From: an uncultured bacterium
GTDB lineage: Bacteria > Vulcanimicrobiota > Xenobia > Xenobiales > Xenobiaceae
Reading direction: 5' to 3'
NCBI GenBank assembly: GCA_934644775.1
Contig: CAKUDB010000002.1
Coordinates: 83,159 to 147,158 of the forward strand
DNA length: 64,000 nt
Part shown: piece after piece, positions 25,496-35,051 of the stretch
How positions within the stretch are numbered: the first letter of the stretch is position 1
Layout: every line of letters starts with the position of its first letter
Notes under the pieces: generated by a model
Databases searched by the model: none
What the model saw: the letters and a program-made list of their open reading frames with translations, nothing else
Told to the model about the DNA's origin: nothing
Made by a program: the position numbers and the translations under genes

Positions 25496-27034
25496 ATGAG
25501 CTTAACTTCTGTAGAAGATCGCTTGCTTTTACCTCCTCACAACGAAGAGGCCGAACAAGCTTGTTTGGGCAGTTGTTTAATCGATCCCGAAGCTTTTGAT
25601 AAAGTCTCGGAAATTTTGGCCGGGCCGGAAGATTTTTATCAAAAAGCTTATCAGGAAATTTATGCCGCCATGGTCTATTTAGCTGAAAATACCGGCGTAA
25701 TCGATTTGCTTACAGTCTGTAACTATTTGCGCGAACATGGCAAATTGGAACACTGTGGCGGTGTAGCTCGCTTAAACGATATTATCGATGCGGTAAGAAG
25801 TTCAGCTCACGTGACCGCTTATGCCAAGATTGTGGCTGATAACGCTCTTTCTAGGCGTCTTTTGCGAGCGGGCCAAACGATTAGCCGCCTGGCAGTCGAT
25901 CAGGAAATTGAGTTACCTGAGCGCGTCGATCAAGCCGAAGAGGTTATTTTTGGCGTAGGCAATTCGCGCTCTCGCGGCGAGTTGGAGCCTATTGCCGAAG
26001 CTTTAAAAAATACTTTTGACGAGGCTTACAGAAGGTTCGAAGAAGGTAAGACCGTCTCTGGAGTGGCTACCGGTTTTACTGAACTCGATGAACTTACTAA
26101 TGGGCTCCATCCTGCTAACCTTATTGTTATCGGAGCTCGTCCCAGTATGGGTAAGACGGCCTTTGCCCTTTCTATTGCTGTCAATGTGGCTTTAGCTGAA
26201 AAGCCCAGTAAAGTGGCTATCTTTTCTTTGGAAATGCCTCGCGAAGATCTTTGCCAGCGCATGATGTGCTCGGTAGCTAAAGTTAACGCTCAAAGTTTGC
26301 GCAGTGGTAAACTAAGCGGAAACGATTGGGGAGCTTTGGCTCAAGCGGTCGATCAATTAAGTAAAGCACCTATCTTTATCGACGATAGTGGCAGTGTCAC
26401 CATCTTAGATATGAAAGCTAAATTGCGCCGCTTAAAGAAGCGTAACGGGCTAGATTTAGTTATTATTGACTATTTACAACTAATTAGAGGTAACAGTACC
26501 AATAGAGGTAGCTCGGAAAGGATCTTCGAAATTTCCGAGATTTCCCGTCAGCTTAAAGGTTTGTCTAAAGAATTAGATGTACCTATTGTGGCTCTTTCCC
26601 AACTTAGCCGCAATGTAGAGAGTCGTCAGGATAAGCGGCCTTTACTTTCCGACTTGCGTGAATCGGGTGCTATTGAGCAAGATGCCGATTTGGTGGCTTT
26701 CTTGTATCGCGATGAATATTACAATAAGCAAAGTACAGAATTAAATATTGCCGAAATTATTGTGGCTAAGCATCGCAATGGCCCTATAGGCAATTTGAAG
26801 TTGAAATTCCTTAAGCAATACGGCGGTTTCTATAATAAAGACGAAAATGTCTCGTCTGAAAATTATACTTCCTCCAATAGCGGCGGCCAACAGACCGTTT
26901 CTTTCGGCCCCGGCAACGGTTTTACTATATCGGTTCCCAATCGCACTTCGTCAAGTCAAGATAATAATGGCCATAACAGACAAAATGAAGCTGATTCCGG
27001 CTTAGATTTGTATCCAGGGGATGTACCTATTTAG
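25496..27034 (+). CDS. dnaB: Replicative DNA helicase DnaB
   Basis: A 512-residue hexameric 5'-3' helicase. The N-terminal collar domain (about residues 8-110) includes NEEAEQACLGSCL. The RecA-like ATPase has Walker A ARPSMGKTAFAL (about 214-225), FSLEMPREDLCQRM, Walker B LDLVIIDYLQL (about 319-329), and the arginine-finger region up to SDLRESGAIEQDADLVAFLYR. No intein is present. The C-terminal 65 residues are an Asn/Ser/Gly-rich low-complexity tail beyond the usual end. AGGGA lies before the ATG. A strong terminator follows. Confidence 0.97.
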   Translation: MSLTSVEDRLLLPPHNEEAEQACLGSCLIDPEAFDKVSEILAGPEDFYQKAYQEIYAAMVYLAENTGVIDLLTVCNYLREHGKLEHCGGVARLNDIIDAVRSSAHVTAYAKIVADNALSRRLLRAGQTISRLAVDQEIELPERVDQAEEVIFGVGNSRSRGELEPIAEALKNTFDEAYRRFEEGKTVSGVATGFTELDELTNGLHPANLIVIGARPSMGKTAFALSIAVNVALAEKPSKVAIFSLEMPREDLCQRMMCSVAKVNAQSLRSGKLSGNDWGALAQAVDQLSKAPIFIDDSGSVTILDMKAKLRRLKKRNGLDLVIIDYLQLIRGNSTNRGSSERIFEISEISRQLKGLSKELDVPIVALSQLSRNVESRQDKRPLLSDLRESGAIEQDADLVAFLYRDEYYNKQSTELNIAEIIVAKHRNGPIGNLKLKFLKQYGGFYNKDENVSSENYTSSNSGGQQTVSFGPGNGFTISVPNRTSSSQDNNGHNRQNEADSGLDLYPGDVPI

Positions 27035-27092
27035 GGACTCACTCTAACATAGTGCGCGAGCGCCACTTATATTATTTGCCTAAATAAATTAA

Positions 27093-27158
27093 AGAGCTAA
27101 GCTTTTACCGCTATCACCGCTATCTGGCGGTGCTAACGAGCTTGGCTCTTATTTTTTT
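27093..27158 (+). terminator. Intrinsic terminator of dnaB
   Basis: AGAGCTAAGCT at 27093-27103 pairs with AGCTTGGCTCT at 27139-27149 (11 bp, one G-U) and is followed by an A and seven T residues. A GCCA/TGGC-type inner hairpin (CACCGC...GCGGTG) lies in the loop. Confidence 0.8.
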
Positions 27159-27196
27159 GTCGTGGACACTATAGCGCAAGTTTTTTTTATTGTTAT

Positions 27197-27559
27197 CTAA
27201 GGTTTTATCACTTTATCGGCTTGCACAAGTGTAGTCACAATAGTAGCCATGTCAGAAACTGTACCTACTACCTGAGCGGCCTCTAAATGATAATGTTCTA
27301 AACAAGTGGAGCAGAGCAAAATTTTTACTCCTGAATCCTGCATAAATGAAAGAGACAAGGCCGTATCGCTGCCACGCACAGCGTTAAATACGCCCTCAGT
27401 GTAGCAAACAATAGTATCTATATCTTTAGCTTTGCTTTCCAAGTTGTGCAAAAATTTAGCCATCATAGTTTTGCCAAATTCTAAACCAACTTGGGGTGCT
27501 TCGTTGGCTACCTGATTTACCGTACCTAAAGTCACACTTTTTAAAAGTACCACAGTCAT
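27197..27559 (-). CDS. DsrE/YedF-like sulfur-selenium carrier protein
   Basis: A 120-residue DsrE-fold protein. The segment VKILLCSTCLEHYHL (about 83-97), followed by VGTVSDMATIVTTLVQADKVI, closely follows the C-terminal half of the selenium-metabolism protein YedF (its CGTCLDFY and VGxxSNMY region). The N-terminal TusA-like domain of full YedF is absent, so this is a single-domain version. Family members move sulfur or selenium or bind the relevant thiols. A selD gene lies about 5 kb away. GGGAG is well placed upstream of the ATG. Function is inferred from family only. Confidence 0.75.
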   Translation of the reverse strand: MTVVLLKSVTLGTVNQVANEAPQVGLEFGKTMMAKFLHNLESKAKDIDTIVCYTEGVFNAVRGSDTALSLSFMQDSGVKILLCSTCLEHYHLEAAQVVGTVSDMATIVTTLVQADKVIKP

Positions 27560-27639
27560 GATCTTTACTCCCTGAATACAAAAATACGGCCCTCTTATCT
27601 CTCGCCGCTATCTATTAGAATATAATACGGAAACTAGGT

Positions 27640-27690
27640 AAAAAAAGCCTGCCCCTTATCATTTTTCTGATCAAGCGCAGGCTAAAAAAA
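27640..27690. terminator. Bidirectional-looking terminator
   Basis: AGCCTGC and GCAGGCT form a 7-bp stem flanked on both sides by A/T runs (AAAAAA before, AAAAAAA after). On the minus strand it ends the DUF4127 gene. Confidence 0.7.
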
Positions 27691-27706
27691 CTGGACAAAG
27701 CTTTTT

Positions 27707-29461
27707 CTAACCGACTACATCTTCGGTAGCCAAAGTTATATTAAGGCGCTCTTCTATTTCAAAAAGGCGCGGCCAAGGCAATACTATCTCTAAAAACATA
27801 CTGCGGAAGACAACTTTTTGGCCTACAGTGGGGGAATAATAACTTTGGCCTAAAAGTTTTTCGTCCCATAATTGTTGAGCCCAAGGGATAGCGGCATTGC
27901 GAGCTGCTAAGCCGGCTGGGCCAGCTTGATTGAGTAGCGGATCGGCCTTTATATTGATATTTTTGTATTCTTGGCTTAAATTTTGCCTAATCACGGCTTG
28001 ATAGGCATAATCGTCGATTAAGCGGGCTACGGTAAAAGCTTGCTGAGTCTTTTCACTTTCCAAGCGACGGTAGAGAGTCCAATTTTTGCCCTTAACTAAA
28101 GCAATTTGAGCGGCGCAAGCTTGAGCTATAGCTGTGCCCAAGGAATTGGAAGGTGTATTCCAAGCCGAATAACAAGCCAATTCCCAAATAGGTACATTAT
28201 CTATAATGGTTTGGGCAAAAATAGGCTCAGCGCGGTTGACTAAATGCAAGTCGGCCAAGCCGTAAGGCCTTTTTCTCTGATTAGCAAATTTATTATCAAT
28301 GCGTTCTAATAAATTTTCGGCTTGTGTTTTAGTCTGAGCATCGCCTTCCAAGGTGGGAGCGGCAAAAGGCTTATCGCTGGGAGTTTCCACGAAAATTACT
28401 GTGCCAGTACCTTCCGTTTGGGTAGCGCCGCTCAAATCTAAGTGAAGGCGGGCCGTTTGGGCTAAAGTGAAAGCTTCCATAGGTGGTACTTTATCCTCAT
28501 AACTAGGATCGGAATAATCCAATTCGATATGGGGTTTGTAATTGGCCTCTCTAGCCAACCAGCCGGCCGTCATATTGGAAGCTAATTCGTCGGCACCGCA
28601 CATAATATCTACTTTATCTTCAATATGTAGCTCTTTAATTTTAGCTTTGAGTTGGGCCAATTCACTAATGTGTATACCTTTAGAGGCGGCGTCGTCTTGG
28701 CCAATTACCAAGTGGTCGATACTCCCTTGGGCAGTAAAGAGCAATAAATTGTAGAGAACTTCCAAATTGCGATTTCTAACTTGCAAATATTCACGGAAAT
28801 ATTCTTCCGGCACGTTAGCTGGCGGATTGGCCTCACCTCGGGCAGCCCAATTACGCAAACTAGTTTCGTAGGGCGCTTGGCCCTCGGAAGTGCGCAACGA
28901 CAGGCGCGGGATAATAGCCAATACTTCCAAATGTTGGCCTTTTTGGGCCAATTCCGGTAAAATTTGCAAGTTCTCCACAGCTGCGGCGGTACTTAAAGTG
29001 GCGGTGCGTGAAGCTATTAAACCGCCGTAGGCCAGCATGTCGGCCGAAATTATAGCGTTAGAATATATTGGCTGGTGGCGCAACCAAGCTTTTATTTTTT
29101 GCGGTTGCCCAGGTGTGTAGGCTTTGCCTAGCCAAGAGCGCTCGGGCATAACCAAGTTACCGCCGCCTATGCGGGCAATTTGGCCGGGAAAGAGCCAGTT
29201 GCAGGGGCGATCGTCTAAGGGAATATATAGCGCTTGCCAGGGCTGGGCTTGTGGAGCTTGAGCTTGGGCATTTAGTTTTGTAGCGGCATTTGAAGGTGAG
29301 GCTGGGGCCGCCTTTAAGGTTGTCGGCACAGATGTTTTAGGCCTTTGAGTTTTAAAAACGCCCACATTGGCAGGTTGCACCGACTCTTGCGCTTGGGCCA
29401 AACCGGCTCCGCTAAAAAGGAGAGTTAGTGAGCAAGTATAAAAAAGTAATCTCTTAAACAT
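27707..29461 (-). CDS. DUF4127-family exported protein
   Basis: A 584-residue protein of the DUF4127 family. A signal peptide (about residues 1-24, cleavage near GLAQA) precedes a Pro/Ala-rich linker to about residue 90. The family domain opens with YIPLDDRPCNW (about 99-109) and includes ISADMLAYGGLIASR (about 159-173), IIPRLSLR, HLVIGQDDAASKGIH (about 250-264) and GADELA. The repeated conserved Asp/Arg residues suggest an enzyme, but the family has no established activity that I can name. AAA-rich DNA precedes the ATG without a strong ribosome-binding site. Divergent from a beta-propeller protein gene, also exported. Confidence 0.88.
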   Translation of the reverse strand: MFKRLLFYTCSLTLLFSGAGLAQAQESVQPANVGVFKTQRPKTSVPTTLKAAPASPSNAATKLNAQAQAPQAQPWQALYIPLDDRPCNWLFPGQIARIGGGNLVMPERSWLGKAYTPGQPQKIKAWLRHQPIYSNAIISADMLAYGGLIASRTATLSTAAAVENLQILPELAQKGQHLEVLAIIPRLSLRTSEGQAPYETSLRNWAARGEANPPANVPEEYFREYLQVRNRNLEVLYNLLLFTAQGSIDHLVIGQDDAASKGIHISELAQLKAKIKELHIEDKVDIMCGADELASNMTAGWLAREANYKPHIELDYSDPSYEDKVPPMEAFTLAQTARLHLDLSGATQTEGTGTVIFVETPSDKPFAAPTLEGDAQTKTQAENLLERIDNKFANQRKRPYGLADLHLVNRAEPIFAQTIIDNVPIWELACYSAWNTPSNSLGTAIAQACAAQIALVKGKNWTLYRRLESEKTQQAFTVARLIDDYAYQAVIRQNLSQEYKNINIKADPLLNQAGPAGLAARNAAIPWAQQLWDEKLLGQSYYSPTVGQKVVFRSMFLEIVLPWPRLFEIEERLNITLATEDVVG

Positions 29462-29574
29462 AGAGCCGGTTTTCTCTAAGCTGAGCTGGCCTCCCTTTGC
29501 CTTTAAAGGCCGCCTAGTTCAGTCTCTAAGAGAATAGGTGCGCCAATTTTTGCCTCTAAGGGATACTATCCACT

Positions 29575-30558
29575 ATGAATAAAATAAAGCTATTTTTATG
29601 TTTGTTGCCTCTAATGGTGGCGGCCTTCTTCTCTACGGCCCCTCTGCCTTCCCAAGCTCAAGGGCTAAATGCGCCACGCTTATTGATCTCCTGCTTTTTG
29701 GGCGATTCTATAAGTGTAGTAGACGCTAGAACTGTGCGCGTTAAGGGCACGTTCTCGGTGGGCAATAGTCCAGAGCGCATGGCCGTTTCGCAGGATAATC
29801 GCTATATTGCCGTAGCTCAGCCCAAAATCGGTTGTATTTCCATTATTGAAAGTGGCAATTTGCGTTTTGGCAACAATTATACTGACGAAAAGATGAAGAC
29901 CCCCGTCGATGTCTGTTTTTCCACCGATGGTGCCAGACTTTATGTTTTGGAGTCTACCACTTGCTCTTTAATTGAATTGCATGTGCCCTCTTTCCAAGTG
30001 GTGCGCACTCTGCCTTTAAACGGCTTGGCTCCCAGTCTGATGCGTATTTCCAAAAACGGTGCCAAATTATTTATCTCTCACGAGAGTACCGGCCTTTTAA
30101 CTGTAGTCGATCTTTTTAATTGGTCGATTTTTAAGCAAATGAGTGTCGGCCCCACAGCTGGCGGTTTAGATCTTTCCCAAGACAACGGTCGTCTAGTTGT
30201 GGCTTTACCTTCAGAAAGTAAAGTAGGCATTTATAAAACTACCGATTTGCGCCTTTTAACTAAAGTACCAGTAGGTTCTGGGGCTGGTATTGTAGGAGTC
30301 TCTCCGAAAAACCAGGTAGTAGTTGTTAATTCCATCTCCAACGATATTTCGATCTTTCCTTTAGACCGTCCCAGTTTGCGTTTTCGTACCGCCGTGGGAG
30401 TAGGGCCGCGTGATTTATGTTTTGCTCCCGACGGTTCTATGGGGTATGTTACCAATTTTAATACTAACGATCTTTCGGTAATCGATATGAGTACCGGCAA
30501 ACAATTGGGCCGTTTAGCTATAGGTCAGGGCCCTCGCGGTATAGTTTGGGTTTATTAG
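29575..30558 (+). CDS. Exported YVTN-type beta-propeller protein
   Basis: A 327-residue exported protein. The signal peptide (about 1-28, ending PSQAQ) is followed by six or seven repeats of about 42 residues. They share the pattern ISVVD-x-RT, G-x-SPERMAVSQDNRYIAVA, and end with MGYVTNFNTNDLSVIDMSTGK, characteristic of YVTN/YncE seven-bladed propellers. Such proteins bind proteins, DNA or surface polymers; no catalytic residues are visible. Divergent from the DUF4127 gene across 113 nt, so they may share regulation. Confidence 0.85.
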   Translation: MNKIKLFLCLLPLMVAAFFSTAPLPSQAQGLNAPRLLISCFLGDSISVVDARTVRVKGTFSVGNSPERMAVSQDNRYIAVAQPKIGCISIIESGNLRFGNNYTDEKMKTPVDVCFSTDGARLYVLESTTCSLIELHVPSFQVVRTLPLNGLAPSLMRISKNGAKLFISHESTGLLTVVDLFNWSIFKQMSVGPTAGGLDLSQDNGRLVVALPSESKVGIYKTTDLRLLTKVPVGSGAGIVGVSPKNQVVVVNSISNDISIFPLDRPSLRFRTAVGVGPRDLCFAPDGSMGYVTNFNTNDLSVIDMSTGKQLGRLAIGQGPRGIVWVY

Positions 30559-30698
30559 TAGTTTTTTTCGTGGGGTTCTAACCTCGGAGAAAACAGGAAG
30601 AGCGCAGGAAGAGCGCTCACCGACGCGAAAGCCTTTGGCCAATTTTTTACGGACAGCGGAGCCTAAAACTTTTTTTCTTAATTTAAGGAGTATTTTTC

Positions 30699-33215
30699 AT
30701 GCAATACGATCCGGCTAGTTTTGAACAGAAATGGCGCGATATTTGGGAGACTAAAAAATTGCACCACGCCGTCAAGAGCGACAGCCGCCCCAAGTATTAT
30801 TGCCTCGATATGTTCCCTTATCCTTCCGGTGAGGGGCTTCACGTGGGCCATTGGCGCGGTTATGTCCTTTCCGACGTTATGAGCCGTTATATGACTTTGC
30901 ACGGTCGCCAGGTGCTTCATCCTATGGGCTGGGACGCTTTCGGGTTGCCTGCCGAAAATGCCGCCATTAAACGCGGTATCCACCCTGTGGCTCAAACTAA
31001 GGCCGCTACTGACAATATGCGTCGCCAGCTTAAAGATATGGGCTCTATGTATGATTGGGATCGTGAAGTCAATTCTTCTTTGCCGGAATATTATAAATGG
31101 ACTCAATGGACTTTCTTAAAAGTTTACCAAGCCGGTTTAGCTTATAAAAAAGAAGCTCCTATCAACTGGTGTCCTTCCTGCGCTACCGGTTTAGCTGACG
31201 AAGAAGTAAAAGAGGGACGTTGTGAGCGTTGTGGCACCTTAGTTACCAAAAAAGGTTTGCCCCAGTGGTTCTTTGCCATTAGTAAATATGCTCAGCGTTT
31301 AATTGACGATCTTAAAGATCTCGACTGGCCGGAGAAAGTTAAAAAGATGCAAATCGATTGGATCGGCCGCAGCGAGGGTGCTGAAGTTCGTTTTGCCATT
31401 GATGGTCACGAAAATGAAAGCTTGACCGTTTTTACTACTCGTCCAGATACTATTTACGGTGTTTCCTATATGGTACTAGCTCCTGAGCATGAGTTAGTAC
31501 GCCATATTACCACTCCCGATCGCGCCGACAAGGTAGAAGCTTATATTACTCGCACTTGCTCTCGCACCGAGGTTGAGCGCCAAGAGCAAAAAGAGAAGAC
31601 CGGCGAATTTACTGGTGCTTATGCTATTAACCCGGTCAATGGAGCCAAGATTCCTATCTGGATTGCCGACTATGTGCTTATGGGCTACGGTACTGGCGCT
31701 ATTATGGCCGTTCCGGCCCACGACGAGCGCGACTGGGATTTTGCCAAAGCTTTCGAGTTGCCTATTAAGCAAGTTATTATGACCGCTACTCAAACTGAGG
31801 CCTTAAAAGCTGAAGGTACCGATTTTAGTCAACCTGCTGCTGTAAGTGCTGCCTGGCAAGCCAAGTTTGGAGCCGAGCCTTACGAAAAGCCGTACTGCGA
31901 ATTAGGTACCATGATCAATTCCGAAGAGTTCTCCGGTATGGAATCTAATGTAGGCCGCCAGGCTGTAGTCGAAAAGTTAGAAAAACTCAATATTGGCAAA
32001 GCCGTAGTCAATTACCGTCTGCGCGACTGGTTAGTCTCTCGGCAGCGTTATTGGGGTGCTCCCATTCCTATGGTTTATTGTGATAAGTGCGGTATTGTGC
32101 CAGTTCCCGAGGATCAGTTGCCCGTCTTATTGCCGCATGTAGAAAAGTACCAACCTTCAGGTACTGGCGCTTCTCCTTTGGCTTCTTTGCCCGAGTTTGT
32201 CAATACTACTTGTCCTAAGTGTGGCGGCCCAGCTAAGCGGGATACCGATACTATTTCCCAGTGGATTTGCTCTTCTTGGTACTTCTTGCGCTATCCGTCT
32301 TACGATTGCCAAGATGCCGCTTGGCGTCGCGAAGATGTCGACTTCTGGAACCCTGTCGATCTTTATGTCGGCGGTATCGAGCACGCTGTCTTGCATTTGC
32401 TTTACTCGCGCTTCTACACTAAGATCTTTTACGATTTAGGGTTAGTCGGTTTCAAAGAGCCCTTCACTCGCTTATTCAACCAGGGTATGATTACCAAAGT
32501 GGGCACTTCTGGCCGCTTAGAAAAGATGAGTAAGTCTAAGGGCAACGTAGTCAACCCTGACGATTTGGTCAAAAAGTACGGCACTGACGCCTTGCGCGCC
32601 TATTTGCTCTTTATTGGGCCGCCCGAATTAGATGCCGAATGGAACGATTCCGGTATCGAAGGTGTTTACCGCTGGATCCGCCGTATTTGGACTTTAATTA
32701 CCGAGTGTCAGATTACTCCTGGCAAGGAGATCGATCCGGAAATATTAAAAGCTACCCATCGCTTCATCAAGAAGATCAATGAAGATCTTTCCCGCTTACA
32801 CCTCAATACTGTAGTGGCCGCTTTAATGGAGTGGAGTAACTTCCTGATCGCTCGCGGAGCTAAAGGGCCGATTGCCCAGGAAACTTTAGAGCAATATATT
32901 ATCGTTATGTCTCCTGTGGCTCCTCACGCTGCTGAAGAGCTGTGGGCCTTCTTAGGTCACGCCAAGGGTATTTTCGAAAGTCGTCCCGCTTGGCCCGAGC
33001 ACAACGAAGAGCACTTAGTGGAAAACGATTTTAACTTAGTTATCCAAGTTAATGGTAAGATGCGCGATATGATTCGCGTTTCTAAGGATTTATCTAAGGA
33101 AGAGCTGGAAGAGAGCGCTAAAGCCAGTCCCAGGGTGGCTTCTAGTATAGCCGACAAAACTATCCGCAAAGTGATCTATGTGCCTAATAAACTCATGAAC
33201 TTTGTAGTTGGTTAA
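30699..33215 (+). CDS. leuS: Leucyl-tRNA synthetase
   Basis: An 838-residue class I synthetase charging tRNA-Leu. The HIGH-equivalent lies in YPSGEGLHVGHWRGY (about 36-50). A zinc-knuckle segment CPSC...CERCG (about 158-179) and the CP1 editing domain (about 220-420, TTRPDTIYGV motif) follow. KMSKS is at residues 609-613, and a WNDSGIEGVYRW anticodon-domain segment follows. Length is that of bacterial LeuRS. AAGGAGT lies 8 nt before the ATG. The 140-nt leader has no T-box motif that I can find, unlike many Firmicutes leuS genes. Confidence 0.97.
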   Translation: MQYDPASFEQKWRDIWETKKLHHAVKSDSRPKYYCLDMFPYPSGEGLHVGHWRGYVLSDVMSRYMTLHGRQVLHPMGWDAFGLPAENAAIKRGIHPVAQTKAATDNMRRQLKDMGSMYDWDREVNSSLPEYYKWTQWTFLKVYQAGLAYKKEAPINWCPSCATGLADEEVKEGRCERCGTLVTKKGLPQWFFAISKYAQRLIDDLKDLDWPEKVKKMQIDWIGRSEGAEVRFAIDGHENESLTVFTTRPDTIYGVSYMVLAPEHELVRHITTPDRADKVEAYITRTCSRTEVERQEQKEKTGEFTGAYAINPVNGAKIPIWIADYVLMGYGTGAIMAVPAHDERDWDFAKAFELPIKQVIMTATQTEALKAEGTDFSQPAAVSAAWQAKFGAEPYEKPYCELGTMINSEEFSGMESNVGRQAVVEKLEKLNIGKAVVNYRLRDWLVSRQRYWGAPIPMVYCDKCGIVPVPEDQLPVLLPHVEKYQPSGTGASPLASLPEFVNTTCPKCGGPAKRDTDTISQWICSSWYFLRYPSYDCQDAAWRREDVDFWNPVDLYVGGIEHAVLHLLYSRFYTKIFYDLGLVGFKEPFTRLFNQGMITKVGTSGRLEKMSKSKGNVVNPDDLVKKYGTDALRAYLLFIGPPELDAEWNDSGIEGVYRWIRRIWTLITECQITPGKEIDPEILKATHRFIKKINEDLSRLHLNTVVAALMEWSNFLIARGAKGPIAQETLEQYIIVMSPVAPHAAEELWAFLGHAKGIFESRPAWPEHNEEHLVENDFNLVIQVNGKMRDMIRVSKDLSKEELEESAKASPRVASSIADKTIRKVIYVPNKLMNFVVG

Positions 33216-33242
33216 AAAGGCTTTAATGGCTAGCTTATAAAA

Positions 33243-33286
33243 AATGACGGCCGAGAGTTCTACTGGAATTTCGGTCGTTATTTTTT
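33243..33286 (+). terminator. Intrinsic terminator of leuS
   Basis: AATGACGGCCGA pairs with TCGGTCGTTATT (12 bp with two G-U pairs) and runs into TTTTTT. Confidence 0.85.
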
Positions 33287-33362
33287 ATGGCAACAGTTTG
33301 GCAGGGAACTGCCATTCAGGTTGGAGGCCGTTTAGTCTTTGTTTGTGCTGGAGGAGTAGCTT

Positions 33363-34928
33363 ATGCACAGAAAGTTTTCCCCTTATTTTACTGCTTTAGT
33401 TTTAGGCTTTTCATTAAGCGGCTGGGCCTCTTTCCACTGTGCTCCGGCTCAGGCGCAAATTCCCGACACTACTGCCGAAACTAAGCTTATTCAAAGGGCT
33501 CGCGAGGGCGACTCTGAAGCTGTCTACAATTTGGCCCTTACCTACATTAACGGCGATAAAGTTTATACCAACTACAAAGAGGCAGCTAAGCTTTTGGAAA
33601 AGGCTACAGCCGACAATTATTATCCTGCCTATGCCCAGTTGGCCAAGCTTTATTTACATGGTTGGGGAGTAGCTTTTAACGGACAGAAAGCTTTTGAGCT
33701 TTACAAGAAAGGGGTAAGTCACCAAGATAGTTACGCTCTTTACGGTTTGGGTGTATGTTACGATTACGGTATAGGTACAGTACCCAATTTTGCTATGGCT
33801 AAGAATTATTATACCAAAGCTGCCGAGGCAGGCTCTTATTTAGGCTGGTGCGGTTTAGCTCGTTTACATACTCCCGAGCGCTCTCCTTATGCCGATATTG
33901 AGCAAAGAAAAAAATATTGTACTCAGGCTTTGCAAACTTGGCTTAGTTCCGATCTAAAATATTTTGATCCCCAATTGCGTTTAGCTTTGGAAACTTGTCC
34001 CCAATATCTCGATCAAGTTATTGCCAAATTGGAGCGTGGGGTCGACTTAGAAGCTATAGTCCATAGGGTCAGTGCCGCTCAGTATTTTAGTCTTGCTCAA
34101 GCTTTGTATGCTCGTTACTATGAAGTGAGCCACGACGTAAATGATCGCTATCGAGCTTACAACTTAGCTTCTGAAGCTATCGATTTAGACTATTTGCCTG
34201 CCCGCGTAGCTTTGGCTCAGCTTTTGGATAAGCGTGGCGATTATGAGCAAGCTTCGGTTGTTTATAAATATGTTGCCGCTAAGGGCGATTTACAATCGAT
34301 CATCGCTTTAGCCAATTATGCCGAAGCTAATCCGCAAAAAGTCAACCAAGAATTTTGGAGTAAGTTGTTGGAAAAACTTAAAGGCTTAAATTATCGTCCC
34401 GTCTATCGTTTGCAGGCTCACTACTTAATTTTAGCCGATCCTAAGTATTTAACTGCCGACGAGGCTAATGGCGAGCATTATTTGCAATTATTGCAAAAGT
34501 CTGCCGATTTAGGTGACGGTTTGGCTTGTTTAGAGTTAAGTGATATTTATAATAGTGGCCAGATTGCCGCCGGTCGTTGGTCGATAGAGCCTGACCAAGA
34601 AAAAGCTTTTAAGTATTTAGCCGACCCTTTGAATTATATTTATCCTTTAAACTATGCTTCTAAAGATAGGGCTGAGCGCTTTGCTTCTTTAGGGGATCGT
34701 TATCTTTACGGTAAAGGTACTTCTAGCAATCGCGGCCAGGCAGTAGCTTGTTACGAGCGTTCTTTGGCGGTTAGTTATAACGATCGAGCCGCTTATCGTT
34801 TGGGCAGTTTACTTATTAAGCAAAGTAATCCTCAACAAAAAGAGCGTGGTACTAAGTTGTTGCTTAAAGTCAGCCAAAGTAAAAGTTCTGCCTATGCCCT
34901 TGAGGCAGCTAAATTGCTTAAGCGTTAG
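33363..34928 (+). CDS. Exported Sel1-repeat (TPR-like) protein
   Basis: A 521-residue protein with a signal peptide (about 1-31, cleavage near PAQAQ) and Sel1-like repeats. Clear units include NLALTYINGDKVYTNYKEAA (about 56-75), LAKLYLHGWGVAFNGQKAFE, LGVCYDYGIGTVPNFAMAKN (about 135-154) and, near the C-terminus, LGDRYLYGKGTSSNRGQAVA. The middle section (200-340) has more diverged helical repeats. Sel1 proteins scaffold protein complexes, in the periplasm here. GGAGGAG precedes the ATG. No partner gene is obvious. Confidence 0.88.
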   Translation: MHRKFSPYFTALVLGFSLSGWASFHCAPAQAQIPDTTAETKLIQRAREGDSEAVYNLALTYINGDKVYTNYKEAAKLLEKATADNYYPAYAQLAKLYLHGWGVAFNGQKAFELYKKGVSHQDSYALYGLGVCYDYGIGTVPNFAMAKNYYTKAAEAGSYLGWCGLARLHTPERSPYADIEQRKKYCTQALQTWLSSDLKYFDPQLRLALETCPQYLDQVIAKLERGVDLEAIVHRVSAAQYFSLAQALYARYYEVSHDVNDRYRAYNLASEAIDLDYLPARVALAQLLDKRGDYEQASVVYKYVAAKGDLQSIIALANYAEANPQKVNQEFWSKLLEKLKGLNYRPVYRLQAHYLILADPKYLTADEANGEHYLQLLQKSADLGDGLACLELSDIYNSGQIAAGRWSIEPDQEKAFKYLADPLNYIYPLNYASKDRAERFASLGDRYLYGKGTSSNRGQAVACYERSLAVSYNDRAAYRLGSLLIKQSNPQQKERGTKLLLKVSQSKSSAYALEAAKLLKR

Positions 34929-34975
34929 CGACTAATTTTAAGGTTCATTCGCTTTCTGACGGGCCGTTAGTTTAT

Positions 34976-35028
34976 AAAAAAAAGCAAGCCCTAGGTCGGC
35001 CTTGGTCGACTCAGGACTTGCTTTTTTA
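34976..35028. terminator. Bidirectional intrinsic terminator
   Basis: AAAAAGCAAG and CTTGCTTTTT form a 10-bp stem flanked by A and T runs on either side, between the convergent Sel1-repeat and Bax-inhibitor-family genes. Confidence 0.85.
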
Positions 35029-35051
35029 GTGGACAAATTTTATCCCTTATT

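Noticed and set aside
30559..30698. T-box riboswitch upstream of leuS
   Set aside because: The leader is only 140 nt, lacks the conserved T-box sequence and has no terminator hairpin before the ribosome-binding site.
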